From Oscillospiraceae bacterium (lineage in GTDB: Bacteria > Bacillota > Clostridia > Oscillospirales > Acutalibacteraceae), in assembly GCA_003514385.1 (NCBI GenBank), contig DOQR01000007.1, forward strand, positions 146,768 to 210,767: 64,000 nt of DNA, written 5' to 3'. Of this stretch, positions 49,650 to 58,137 are shown piece by piece. The position numbers were made by a program, and so were the translations under genes. How positions within the stretch are numbered: the stretch's first letter is position 1; the number at the start of each line of letters is the position of its first letter. The notes beneath the pieces were generated by a model. That model saw nothing but the letters and a program-made list of their open reading frames with translations. It was not told the origin of the DNA and did no database searches.

Positions 49650-50909
49650 TCATTCAAGATTCATATATGTTTTCTTTTTTTCGTCCTTTAGCTTCATCGC
49701 GCAGAAACAGAGCGTCAGCATTATCTGGACATTATAATCGTAATATGATATCAGCGTAGTTTCGCCCACTGCTGTTGCCGCAAGTAGCAGGAACATTGTG
49801 ACGCAGAGCCTCTCTCCCCTATACGCTCTGCGGCCCAAGCCGATAAGAAGGTATATATAGTACCAATAATATGTTATCAATCCGACTATTCCGAGACCGG
49901 ACGCCAATTCGAGATAATTGTTATGTGCATAGACTGTGATGCCATAGGCCTGATTTATCTGATAGGCATTATTTGCAAGACCTATACCGATTATCGGATG
50001 AGAATAGAATATCTGCGAGGATATTTCAGCAAAACCCTTTCGCAGGGCAAGACTTCCGTCGGCGGACGCATCGTTGTTCACAATATAGTTAAGCATTTTT
50101 TCAAGTCTGAATCCCGCCACATTATAGAGCGCAGGAACCTTTAAAAATGCAATTCCTATTCCCACCACGGCGGCGGTCATCAGAACAAGCCTAAGAAGAT
50201 AAAAACGCTTGTTGACATAAAATATCAGCATGGCAAACAAGAGAAACGCCACAATAAGCAATGCTTTTCTCGACGACGAGAGAACTATATAAAGCAGCTC
50301 AAATGCCGTGCACAGATAATATGCGCGTTTTTTATAGTAATACGCCTTACAGAACGATATCGCCACAGCCACAACACAGATATAGGCTATCGTGTTGATA
50401 TTATTGCCCGTAACATTTTCATAACCTATGCGTCCGAAAAATCCGGTGAACCACATAGAATACGGCGTTCTGACAAATATGGAGAAAATCATTATCATTA
50501 CCGCCGCAGTGAACAGCGCGGTAAAGCGTTCAAAATCCTCGCGCGTTTCTATATAAAGAGTCACGCAATAGCAAAACAGCATTACCTGAAGCATTCGCGG
50601 TATATAATGCAGAGTATAGCTGACATCATACGCCGCCCAGAGCGACGAGACAACGCAGAGCAGAATAAAGACGCCGTACCATATCGTCGGGAGCTTGATC
50701 GAGATAGTCGGTCTGCCGAGTATACGGACAAAGAAAGTCAGACCGGCAACGGAAATAAGAGCAGCGTGATATATATAATTTCGCTCTCCGAAGCGAAAAT
50801 TAAACGCAAACAGAACGGTGAGCATTGCAACGATAGAGATATCAAGCAGTATCTCCAACGCAGACCGTTTTGAGTTTATTTTCACTTTTCCGTTTTTGAG
50901 TTCTATCAT
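49650..50909 (-). CDS. O-antigen ligase/polymerase-like membrane protein
   Basis: 419 residues with about eleven hydrophobic helices and a large loop near residues 270-345. The Wzy/WaaL-type block GIGLANNAYQ... followed by YAHNNYLELASGLGIVGLITYY is the family signature with the HNxxL motif. Probably polymerises or ligates the repeat unit of the surface polysaccharide. The gene is noticeably more AT-rich than its neighbours, common for polysaccharide genes. GGGG precedes ATG 50909. No glycosyltransferases are in this short operon. Confidence 0.87.
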   Translation of the reverse strand: MIELKNGKVKINSKRSALEILLDISIVAMLTVLFAFNFRFGERNYIYHAALISVAGLTFFVRILGRPTISIKLPTIWYGVFILLCVVSSLWAAYDVSYTLHYIPRMLQVMLFCYCVTLYIETREDFERFTALFTAAVMIMIFSIFVRTPYSMWFTGFFGRIGYENVTGNNINTIAYICVVAVAISFCKAYYYKKRAYYLCTAFELLYIVLSSSRKALLIVAFLLFAMLIFYVNKRFYLLRLVLMTAAVVGIGIAFLKVPALYNVAGFRLEKMLNYIVNNDASADGSLALRKGFAEISSQIFYSHPIIGIGLANNAYQINQAYGITVYAHNNYLELASGLGIVGLITYYWYYIYLLIGLGRRAYRGERLCVTMFLLLAATAVGETTLISYYDYNVQIMLTLCFCAMKLKDEKKKTYMNLE

Positions 50910-51027
50910 AATTGTCCCCGATCGACAGATCTATAAAACGAGTATAACATACCCGGCGGCGGTCGTTTACTCCCGTCAAGCATAATAGCATGCTTTTTCT
51001 TCAAATATTAAGCTTTTCTAAAGCCAA

Positions 51028-51498
51028 TCAGACCGTGACATTGCAGAGCTCCGCGCCGACAAATGCGGCAAGCTCTCTGGGGTCGAGGCACAGCTGGAGT
51101 CCGCGCTGACCTGCACTGACATATATTTTTTCAAAATCGGATGCGGTGGAGTCGATAAAAGTCGGATACTGCTTCTTCATGCCTATCGGCGAGCAGCCGC
51201 CGCGCATATAGCCTGTGAGCGAGATGAGCTCCTTGACATGGATCATTTCAAGGCTCTTGACCCCGGCGCATTTTGCGCATTTTTTGAGATCGAGCTCCGC
51301 GCCGACCGGGATACAGAACACGAAAAGTCCGTTCTTCCCGCCGCGGGTAACAAGGGTTTTGAACACCTGATTCGGGTCGAGCGAGAGAGCCGCCGCCGCA
51401 TGGACGCCGCTGAGGTCGCTCTCGTCGTAGTCATATTGGAGAACATCGTATTTTATCTTTGCTCTGTCGAGCATTCTCATTGCATTTGTCTTTGTCAT
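51028..51498 (-). CDS. ybaK: Cys-tRNA(Pro)/Cys-tRNA(Cys) deacylase YbaK/EbsC
   Basis: 156 residues of the YbaK subfamily of editing deacylases, which hydrolyse Cys-tRNA(Pro) made in error by prolyl-tRNA synthetase. Family blocks: DPNQVFKTLVTRGG, FCIPVGAELDLKK, GYMRGGCSPIGMKKQYP and SAGQRGLQLCLDPREL. ATG 51498 lies ten bases after GGAG. It follows the DUF4037 gene closely (overlap of the two frames ends at 51504) and ends the long run of minus-strand genes. Confidence 0.95.
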   Translation of the reverse strand: MTKTNAMRMLDRAKIKYDVLQYDYDESDLSGVHAAAALSLDPNQVFKTLVTRGGKNGLFVFCIPVGAELDLKKCAKCAGVKSLEMIHVKELISLTGYMRGGCSPIGMKKQYPTFIDSTASDFEKIYVSAGQRGLQLCLDPRELAAFVGAELCNVTV

Positions 51499-51503
51499 GA
51501 TTT

Positions 51504-52439
51504 TCACACTCCTGCCATGATATGCATAGTCCGCAGCTGCGTTGAGGATATTCTATCGTTGACCGAATATGCGTGCTTTTCGAGATCGCCGCATATCGCG
51601 TCCGTAAGGCTTTGCTTTTGCAGCTCGGTTATTATCATCGAGGCAATGTCCTCGACTATATCCGCCTTCGCCGAGGCGGTCACGGGTTCATTGTCCGAAG
51701 ATATGAGAAATTCAAATGTATCGGCAAGCTTCGAGAGCTTTTCGAGCTCGCGCATTGCCCTAAACGCCCATTTATAAAACGGGCGGTATTTTCTGTTGAG
51801 CAGGAACACCGCAGACATGGCATGATCTGCAAATTCTATCATCGCGAGTTGGGCGCCGCCCGTCTCGCCGTGGGAAATACAGCGCTTGAAATTATACTGT
51901 CCCGCCTGCGCCGCCATTATAAGATGACCCGCAAGCTTTTTAAGTCTGACATCCTGCGGCATATCGAGAAACGACTGACGGATGCGTGAAAACTCGCCGA
52001 GATCGTCGCGGAAAACCTCGCCGTTCGTCGCCGCCGCAAGGCAGCTGTCGGGCGTAGTCATCCACTGATCTATAGAATCAAAGCCCGTGCGCGAGCCGGT
52101 TTTCGCAAGATAGAAGTCCCCTGTTTTTATAACTCCGTGGCGGCTGCCACCGACGGGGCTTATTTTGAGCCTGTCAACGCCCTCAAAGCTCTTCGGGAGC
52201 TTCGCATAGGCGCGTTCGAGCTGAAATTCAGTGCGGCTGTCGATATCATCGGGCACGAAGATGCAGAATCCCGGCTCAAAATCATGGTCGCGCGATATAT
52301 CATCGTCATAGCCGAAGCACTCCGAGCCGTCGCCGACAAGACCTATCGCAAGCTTATCTTCAAGCTCCGGGAACTTTTCATGGAGCATCGGCGCGCCGTA
52401 GGTCTCATAGAATTTTCTTGAAAGCTCAAGTCCTTTCAT
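51504..52439 (-). CDS. DUF4037 domain protein with nucleotidyltransferase-like site
   Basis: 311 residues. The segment GLVGDGSECFGYDDDISRDHDFEPGF (about residues 33-58) has the GS-xn-D-x-S-x-D layout of nucleotidyltransferase folds, followed by the helical C-terminal DUF4037 region. Family function is not established; aminoglycoside-nucleotidyltransferase-like or DNA polymerase beta-like activity is plausible. The start overlaps the TPR gene by 14 bases, so the two are translated together. Confidence 0.83.
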   Translation of the reverse strand: MKGLELSRKFYETYGAPMLHEKFPELEDKLAIGLVGDGSECFGYDDDISRDHDFEPGFCIFVPDDIDSRTEFQLERAYAKLPKSFEGVDRLKISPVGGSRHGVIKTGDFYLAKTGSRTGFDSIDQWMTTPDSCLAAATNGEVFRDDLGEFSRIRQSFLDMPQDVRLKKLAGHLIMAAQAGQYNFKRCISHGETGGAQLAMIEFADHAMSAVFLLNRKYRPFYKWAFRAMRELEKLSKLADTFEFLISSDNEPVTASAKADIVEDIASMIITELQKQSLTDAICGDLEKHAYSVNDRISSTQLRTMHIMAGV

Positions 52440-53259
52440 ATATCTCGTCCGACCTCCTTTTTATCTCCTTGGCGGTCATGAACCAACCGTAATATCCAAA
52501 AGTCGGGGCGCATTTTTCGCAGACGAAAGCGTAGTTGCCGTCGAGCGCGTTTGATTCATCGAGCAGAAGATCTTCTGCTTTTTTCAGGCAGTCGGTGATA
52601 AACTCCGACGCGTTTTCGAGCCCCTGCTGCGCCTCTGCGGCGTTGGCGAGGTTCAGATATGTTATCGCCGTTTCGGGCTTTCCGCCGGGCAGTGCGCTCA
52701 TAATTTCTATCGCTTTTTGATAGAGTTCACGCGCCTGATCGTATTCTTTTAGCGACACGCAGGCGAGCGCCATATTGTTATAGAGTCCGCCGAGGCGCGA
52801 ATCCGTGGGCTCCAGAAAGTCCTCATATATGCTCTTCGCCTCGCCGTAGCGCTCGAGAGCCTCGTGCGGGCGGTCGAACGCCTCGCAGACGGTGGCTGCA
52901 TTGAGACTGACCGTGGCGGCGGTTATCGAGCCGCCGAGAGATAAGTTTTTTACAAGCTCATCCGCCTTTTCCGCGCTCTCAAACGCTTTGTCCTTCAAGC
53001 CCATTTTGCGGTAGAGCCCCATAAGCTCGTTGAGCACCGCAAGCTCACCGCGCTTATCGCCGCCCATGCGCGCCTCGGAGAGCCAATATTCCAGATGTCT
53101 GCGAGCCGCGGGCATATCGTTATGGGAGAGCAGGATATCGAGCCTGTCCACCACGCGGTCAACGGGGATAAACGACACATTGGCGTTTTCGTCCGGATAA
53201 TAGAAGTCTGTGCAGCTCAGACATCTCGGCTCCTTGTAATCTTCGGGGTTAAGGCTCAT
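52426..53259 (-). CDS. Tetratricopeptide repeat protein
   Basis: 277 residues. After a short Cys-containing N-terminus (EPRCLSCTDFYYPDEN), TPR helices run from about residue 35 to 250, with recognisable repeats around LNELMGLYRKMGLKDKAFE, LYNNMALACVSLKEYDQARELYQ and YLNLANAAEAQQGLENA. Likely an adaptor that binds a partner protein; overlapping expression with DUF4037 makes that protein the candidate. ATG 53259 follows GAAAGGAG by seven bases and is preferred over 53283. Confidence 0.83.
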   Translation of the reverse strand: MSLNPEDYKEPRCLSCTDFYYPDENANVSFIPVDRVVDRLDILLSHNDMPAARRHLEYWLSEARMGGDKRGELAVLNELMGLYRKMGLKDKAFESAEKADELVKNLSLGGSITAATVSLNAATVCEAFDRPHEALERYGEAKSIYEDFLEPTDSRLGGLYNNMALACVSLKEYDQARELYQKAIEIMSALPGGKPETAITYLNLANAAEAQQGLENASEFITDCLKKAEDLLLDESNALDGNYAFVCEKCAPTFGYYGWFMTAKEIKRRSDEIYERT

Positions 53260-53279
53260 ATCGAAGCTCCTTTCATTCA

Positions 53280-53966
53280 TCACTGGTGCGTTTTAAAATA
53301 GTCGTCCGAAACATCGCGCAGGAATTTGTACATCGGCGCGAATTTTTTATATATACCCTCAAGGCGGGTTATTATCTCGTCGCTCTCTATCGCGGAGAGC
53401 TCATCGGAGGCGAACACAAAATAGAGATACTTTGCGTTATAGAAATTTTCAAGTCCTGCGGGGCAATCGAGCTTCGGGCGCTTATAGCACTCGGCATCGA
53501 GCATGGCTCCCGTTGAAAGAGCCGATTTCACAGCCTTTTTGAAGCCCTCCGGGTCGTTTCGCAGATGCTCTCTGAAAACCTCCATGTAGTCCGCCGAGAC
53601 ATCGTATGTTCCGACGCCGCACGACCACGCGCGCGGAGTGACCTCGAACCACATGCACGGATACATGTGCCACTCTTTTTTCGGGCGCATGAACATTATC
53701 CACATATTCTCGCGGTAGAGGTACTTGTCGTGGGTATAGCGCGTATCGCGGCGCACCCTCGACACCATCTTCGTCGGTATGGTATTCATGAACGGATCAA
53801 TGTCAAGCATCATGTCGCTGAGTGACGCCGCTATTTGGCGCATCGGCACGGTCATGTTTGCCTTTATCTTCTCTTTATTCTCCTCATAGAACGCCTTTGA
53901 ATCATTGAAGCGGTTGAGCTGCATGAGAAAAAGCGTATCCTGAGTTATTCCCTTGAAATCGCTCAT
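53280..53966 (-). CDS. DUF2461 family protein
   Basis: 228 residues of DUF2461 (TIGR02453), found across bacteria and yeast without known function. Family-typical features are the start GITQDTLFLMQLNRFNDSKAFYEENKE and the central block YTHDKYLYRENMWIMFMRPKKEWHM. The start ATG shares a base with the stop codon of the methionine gamma-lyase-like gene (TGATG), so it is translationally coupled. Cytoplasmic. Confidence 0.87.
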   Translation of the reverse strand: MSDFKGITQDTLFLMQLNRFNDSKAFYEENKEKIKANMTVPMRQIAASLSDMMLDIDPFMNTIPTKMVSRVRRDTRYTHDKYLYRENMWIMFMRPKKEWHMYPCMWFEVTPRAWSCGVGTYDVSADYMEVFREHLRNDPEGFKKAVKSALSTGAMLDAECYKRPKLDCPAGLENFYNAKYLYFVFASDELSAIESDEIITRLEGIYKKFAPMYKFLRDVSDDYFKTHQ

Positions 53967-55231
53967 CAGATAAGTCCCCTGTCGTGCATCGCCTGCGCCG
54001 CGAGCATGACGCCCGCCTTCGCGCTGTGGAAATTGAAGCCGCCCTGCATCCATGCGGCATAAGGCTCTCTGAGCGGAGCGTCCGCAGAGAGCTCTATTGA
54101 CGAGCCCATGGTGAACGCGCCCGCCGCCATAATGACCTGGCTGTCATATCCGGGCATATCCCACGGCTCGGGCACGACAAACGAATCGACCGGCGCACCC
54201 GCCTGCATTCCCTGGCAGAATGCGATAAGCGCTTCGGGCGTTCTGAGCTGGACGGTCTGAATGATATCGAATCTCTCCTCGTCGCTTGTCGGAGTGACAT
54301 CAAATCCGAACTCTTCAAACAGCGCGGCGGCAAAGACTGCGGTCTTGAGCGCCTCGCCGACGATATGGGGCGAGTTGAATATACCCATGAACAGCTCTCT
54401 GTTCTGTCCGAGCGACGCGCCTACTTCTCTGCCGAGACCGGGGACGGTGGCTCTGTAGGCGCATTTCTCGACAAGATCCGCCTTGCCCGCTATGTAGCCG
54501 CCGTTCTTGGCTATTCCGCCGCCGGCGTTCTTTATCAGCGAGCCCGCCATTATATCCGCGCCGACCTGCACTGGCTCAACACGCTGAACGAACTCGCCGT
54601 AGCAGTTATCGACAAAGACTATCGAATCGGACACGCTCTTGACAGCCTTTGCAATCTCGGCTATCTTCTCGACCGAGAGGCTCGGGCGCAGAGTATAGCC
54701 GCGCGAACGCTGGATATAGACGAGCTTCGGCTGTTTTGCTTTCACCGCTTCGGTTATCGCGGGAATATCCGGCTCGCCGTCGGCATTCAAATCGACCTGT
54801 TCATATTTTACGCCGAAATCCTTTAGCGAACCCATGCCCTCTCCGGTGATGCCGATAACGGGGTGTATAGTGTCATATGGCTGACCGGTGACGCTGAGCA
54901 TTGTGTCGCCCGGACGGAGAAGCCCGAAGAGCGCGACGCCGAGCGTATGCGTACCGCAGGCGAAGCTGTGGCGCACAAGAGCCGCCTCAGCGCCGAACGC
55001 GCTCGCAAAAACTTTATCGAGCGTCTCGCGTCCGCGGTCGCCGTAGCCGTAACCCGTGGTCTCGGTGAAATGGCTCTCGCTGACCCTGTTTTCGATAAAA
55101 GCGGCGAGCACCTTCTGCTGATTATACTCAGTGTTTTTCTCAATTCGCGCGAAGCTGTGTTCGGCGCGCTCAAGAGCCCTTTCGGAAGCATTGAGTATTT
55201 TCTCGTCAAATTTGAAAAATGTCTGTTCCAT
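53966..55231 (-). CDS. Methionine gamma-lyase family PLP enzyme (Met_gamma_lyase, aluminium resistance type)
   Basis: 421 residues of the fold type I PLP-dependent family PF06838, known from Bacillus YnbB and annotated aluminium resistance protein. The PLP-site region is visible in SLIKNAGGGIAKNGGYIAGK with the Schiff-base lysine, after FVDNCYGEFV, and the N-terminal FTETTGYGYGDRGRETLDKVF. The true substrate is unknown despite the name. ATG 55231, three bases after the GNAT stop, has AGGAAAT upstream; an extension to 55306 is not supported. Confidence 0.88.
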   Translation of the reverse strand: MEQTFFKFDEKILNASERALERAEHSFARIEKNTEYNQQKVLAAFIENRVSESHFTETTGYGYGDRGRETLDKVFASAFGAEAALVRHSFACGTHTLGVALFGLLRPGDTMLSVTGQPYDTIHPVIGITGEGMGSLKDFGVKYEQVDLNADGEPDIPAITEAVKAKQPKLVYIQRSRGYTLRPSLSVEKIAEIAKAVKSVSDSIVFVDNCYGEFVQRVEPVQVGADIMAGSLIKNAGGGIAKNGGYIAGKADLVEKCAYRATVPGLGREVGASLGQNRELFMGIFNSPHIVGEALKTAVFAAALFEEFGFDVTPTSDEERFDIIQTVQLRTPEALIAFCQGMQAGAPVDSFVVPEPWDMPGYDSQVIMAAGAFTMGSSIELSADAPLREPYAAWMQGGFNFHSAKAGVMLAAQAMHDRGLI

Positions 55232-55232
55232 G

Positions 55233-55997
55233 TTATATTTCCTGTTCTGTATCATATTCGGCCCATCTGCCGACGGGCACAAAGCCCGATTTTTTATAAA
55301 ACTCAACTATGCTGCCGTCCTTGCAGAAGAGCTCGACTCTCCTTCCCCCGGACGAATATCTTTCGGCGAGCGTCAGCACCGCCTCGCCGCCGAATCCCCT
55401 GCCGCGCATATCCTCGCGCGCCGCAACGCAGCCGAGAAATGCTGCCGAATCGGCGACAAACAGAGCACAAGCGCACGCCGCAAGCGTTTCGCCGCTGTAT
55501 ATCACGCTCCACTGAGCGGTATCTCTATTCATGCGCCTCGACACATCCGCAATCCACTCGTCGCGCCCGCCGAGACGGTCAAAGCCCGAAGAAACGAGCA
55601 GTGAATATACATCGCGCAGGTCGGGATATCTCGGCATCTGAGCTTCGCCGCGCAGAGGTTTCAAAAGATGCTCGAATCGGACTATATTGCCGCTTCTTGT
55701 CGGCGAAAGTCCGAGCTTTCCGCACACGCTTTCTTCGCAGGAAAGCGTTGAAAAGCCTATGATTTTAAGAAACTGCCAAAGCTCTTCAAAATCCGCATCT
55801 GATTCGGCGCTCAGCACGACGCTGTCATAAATGCGGCAGACTGCGGCGGTTATAATATTCTCGTCATTCCGCTGAACCCAAAAACGAACGGCGGCGGAAT
55901 CGGAGGAATAAGTTTTCAGATATCCGGCGATTTTCGTACCGAACGCGTCGCGGCGGCAAAAATCAAAAAGCTCTTTTTCTTCAGCCAGTTTAAGCAT
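55233..55997 (-). CDS. GNAT family N-acetyltransferase
   Basis: 254 residues. The C-terminal half is a GNAT domain: LGCVAAREDMRGRGFGGEAVL contains the acetyl-CoA pyrophosphate loop R/Q-x2-G-x-G/A as RGRGFG, and LFCKDGSIVEFYKKSGFVPVG forms the closing strand. The N-terminal half is divergent and may bind the substrate. ATG 55997 follows GGGGAG and overlaps the preceding M42 peptidase gene by 8 bases. Substrate unknown. Confidence 0.88.
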   Translation of the reverse strand: MLKLAEEKELFDFCRRDAFGTKIAGYLKTYSSDSAAVRFWVQRNDENIITAAVCRIYDSVVLSAESDADFEELWQFLKIIGFSTLSCEESVCGKLGLSPTRSGNIVRFEHLLKPLRGEAQMPRYPDLRDVYSLLVSSGFDRLGGRDEWIADVSRRMNRDTAQWSVIYSGETLAACACALFVADSAAFLGCVAAREDMRGRGFGGEAVLTLAERYSSGGRRVELFCKDGSIVEFYKKSGFVPVGRWAEYDTEQEI

Positions 55998-57012
55998 TGG
56001 CAAGCTCCCCGAGCATCACTTTTGCAAGGTGGAGGACATCGTCTCCGTCGCTCATTTTTATCACGCACGAGGGCGAGTGGAGATATCTGCACGGGAGCGA
56101 AACTGCGAGAGTTTTGACTCCGCCCGCGCTGACATGGATAGCCTTCGCGTCGTTTCCGCCGGCAACCATTGTCTTTGTCTGTATCTTTATGCCGTTTTCC
56201 TTTGCCTTTTTGAACGCAAGCTCATAGAGGTCGTGGTCATAGATAGTGCCCCTGTCCATAAAGCCGACGACTGCGCCCTCGCCGAGAGCGCAAACGCGCT
56301 TTTCGCCGTCAACACCCGGAATATCCGCGGCGGTCGTGGTTTCGAGCACGATGGCATAATCGGGTCTGATGCTGAACGCCGAAGCTTTCGCGCCGCGCGT
56401 GCCTATCTCCTCCTGAACGCTGAACGAGAAATCCGCGTCATACTCGAGCTCGCTCTTTATCATCTCAATCATCACGGCGCAGCCCATTCTGTCATCGAGC
56501 GCTCTGCCCTGAACGAATCCGTCGCCAAACTTTCTTATTCCCGAGTCGAACACTACAGTGTCGCCCAAAGAGACATATTCGCGCGCCTCGTCCGCCGACT
56601 CCGCGCCGATATCGATATACATCTCGTCAGCCTTCGGCATATCGAGTTCTTCTTCTTTGGAAAGCATATGAATCGGCTTGAGCCCAACAACGCCGCTTAT
56701 CTCTTTATCGCTGACCTTCACGCTTCTGCCGAGATAAACACGGGGATCGACGCCGCCGACGGCAGAAAATTTGAGCATACCCTCATCGGTTATATAAGTG
56801 ACGATCATGCCGACCTCGTCCATATGGGCGTCGAACATAACTTTATTTTTCGCGGGGCTCTTTCCCTTTTTGTGCACGATAAGATTGCCGAGCGGATCGA
56901 CGCGCCAATCGGCAAAACCTTCTATCTCGGAGATTATAAACTCGCGCACCTTATCTTCCCTGCCGGACACGCCGCCTATCGAGCAGAGTTTTTCAAGCAG
57001 TTCGTACATCAT
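55990..57012 (-). CDS. M42 family metalloaminopeptidase/endoglucanase-like
   Basis: 340 residues. Zinc-binding residues as in M42 (and related M18/M20) peptidases: His in FDAHMDEVG (about residue 62), bridging Asp in ALDDRMG (about 172), the catalytic and ligand glutamates in VQEEIGTRGA (about 201-202), and a C-terminal His in SLPCRYLHSPS. Cytoplasmic, probably a tetrahedral complex that trims peptides. It directly follows, with an ATGA overlap, a second M42 gene of 343 residues that is clearly divergent. Confidence 0.92.
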   Translation of the reverse strand: MMYELLEKLCSIGGVSGREDKVREFIISEIEGFADWRVDPLGNLIVHKKGKSPAKNKVMFDAHMDEVGMIVTYITDEGMLKFSAVGGVDPRVYLGRSVKVSDKEISGVVGLKPIHMLSKEEELDMPKADEMYIDIGAESADEAREYVSLGDTVVFDSGIRKFGDGFVQGRALDDRMGCAVMIEMIKSELEYDADFSFSVQEEIGTRGAKASAFSIRPDYAIVLETTTAADIPGVDGEKRVCALGEGAVVGFMDRGTIYDHDLYELAFKKAKENGIKIQTKTMVAGGNDAKAIHVSAGGVKTLAVSLPCRYLHSPSCVIKMSDGDDVLHLAKVMLGELANA

Positions 57013-58037
57013 GTGCGCCCCCTTTCGATTATATATGCCGCCATAAGTCGGGCGACAGCCTCAATATCATTGAGATCGACTATTTCAGCCGCAGTGTGCA
57101 TATTTCTCTGCGGAATAGAGATGAGTCCCATTCTGACTCCGCTTCCGGCAACCTGAATCTCGTCGGCGTTGGTGCCCGTACTGCCGCTCATGACTTCGCA
57201 CTGGCGAGCGATGCCGTTTTCGTCGGCGATGCGCTCAAGGGTGCGGGACATCGAATAATCGAGCGAGGGCGAGAAGCCTATCATCGCGCCGCCGCCGAGC
57301 TTGCCGCACTTCTCCTTTTTGAGTCCGGGAGCCATGGCGAAGCTGACATCAACGGCGATAGCCTCATCGGGCGCGGCCGCAAAGCCGCCCGCCGCCGCGC
57401 CGCTGCCGCCGGTCTCCTCCTGAGACGAGAACAGCACGCTGATGCGGCATCCGTGATTTTTATCTTTGAGCAGCTCAAGGCAGCGAAGTATCGCCGCAAC
57501 GCCCGCTCTGTCATCGAGCGCGGCGCAGCTGACTCTGCCGCCGAGCAGCTCTTTCGGGGTGCTGTTGACGGTGATGCGCATACCGGGGCGCACGATCTTT
57601 TTGACCTCGTCTACGGTCATGCCGACATCTATCGAAAGGTCTTCAATCTTTTTCGCTTTTTTGTCATCGTCACCCGAGGCAAGATGCGGCGGAGTCGAAG
57701 TTATCACGCCGAAAAGAGGTTCGTCGCCCCACACCGTCACCTTTTCTGCGGCGAGAACTCGCGCATCTATTCCGCCGACGCGCGCAAATTTTATAAATCC
57801 GCTGTCATCGATAGCGGTAACGGTCATTCCAATTCTGTCTATATGAGCGTCGAGCAGGATATGCACCCCGTCGCCGCCCGTGTCTCCGCACACACTGCCG
57901 AGCGCATCGATATGCGCGGGCATATACTCTTCGAGCATGGATTTTGCAAGCAAAGCCGCCTCATTTTCATTGCCTGAGGTTCCGTTTGCGCCCGCGAGCG
58001 CCAAAACAACGGCTTTCATATCTTTATTTTCGAGCAA
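57009..58037 (-). CDS. M42 family metallopeptidase, second copy
   Basis: 342 residues with the same metal pattern: LLDAHIDRIG, ALDDRAGV, SSQEETGGSGA and a C-terminal block SIPQRNMHTAAE. Compared with its neighbour it has a Gly/Ala-rich loop (GSGAAAGGFAAAP) and a shorter dimerisation segment. TTG at 58037 has AAAGGAAG upstream; ATG at 58019 is the alternative. Tandem M42 genes occur in Firmicutes, and the two subunits could form mixed complexes. It starts the long minus-strand run. Confidence 0.9.
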   Translation of the reverse strand: MLENKDMKAVVLALAGANGTSGNENEAALLAKSMLEEYMPAHIDALGSVCGDTGGDGVHILLDAHIDRIGMTVTAIDDSGFIKFARVGGIDARVLAAEKVTVWGDEPLFGVITSTPPHLASGDDDKKAKKIEDLSIDVGMTVDEVKKIVRPGMRITVNSTPKELLGGRVSCAALDDRAGVAAILRCLELLKDKNHGCRISVLFSSQEETGGSGAAAGGFAAAPDEAIAVDVSFAMAPGLKKEKCGKLGGGAMIGFSPSLDYSMSRTLERIADENGIARQCEVMSGSTGTNADEIQVAGSGVRMGLISIPQRNMHTAAEIVDLNDIEAVARLMAAYIIERGRT

Positions 58038-58064
58038 TTTCCATCTTCCTTTCTAAAAATTAAG

Positions 58065-58093
58065 TTGAAAATTATGATAATATGGAGTATTAT
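58065..58093 (+). promoter_or_regulatory. Promoter of the LCP gene
   Basis: TTGAAA (58065-58070), 17-base spacer, TATTAT (58088-58093), 45 bases before ATG 58138. Confidence 0.55.
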
Positions 58094-58137
58094 AATAATC
58101 GACAAACAAGTCAAGTCCATTGATTGGAGAGATAGCA

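Noticed and set aside
56029..57156. 375-codon open frame opposite the first M42 peptidase
   Set aside because: Antisense shadow without recognisable domain.
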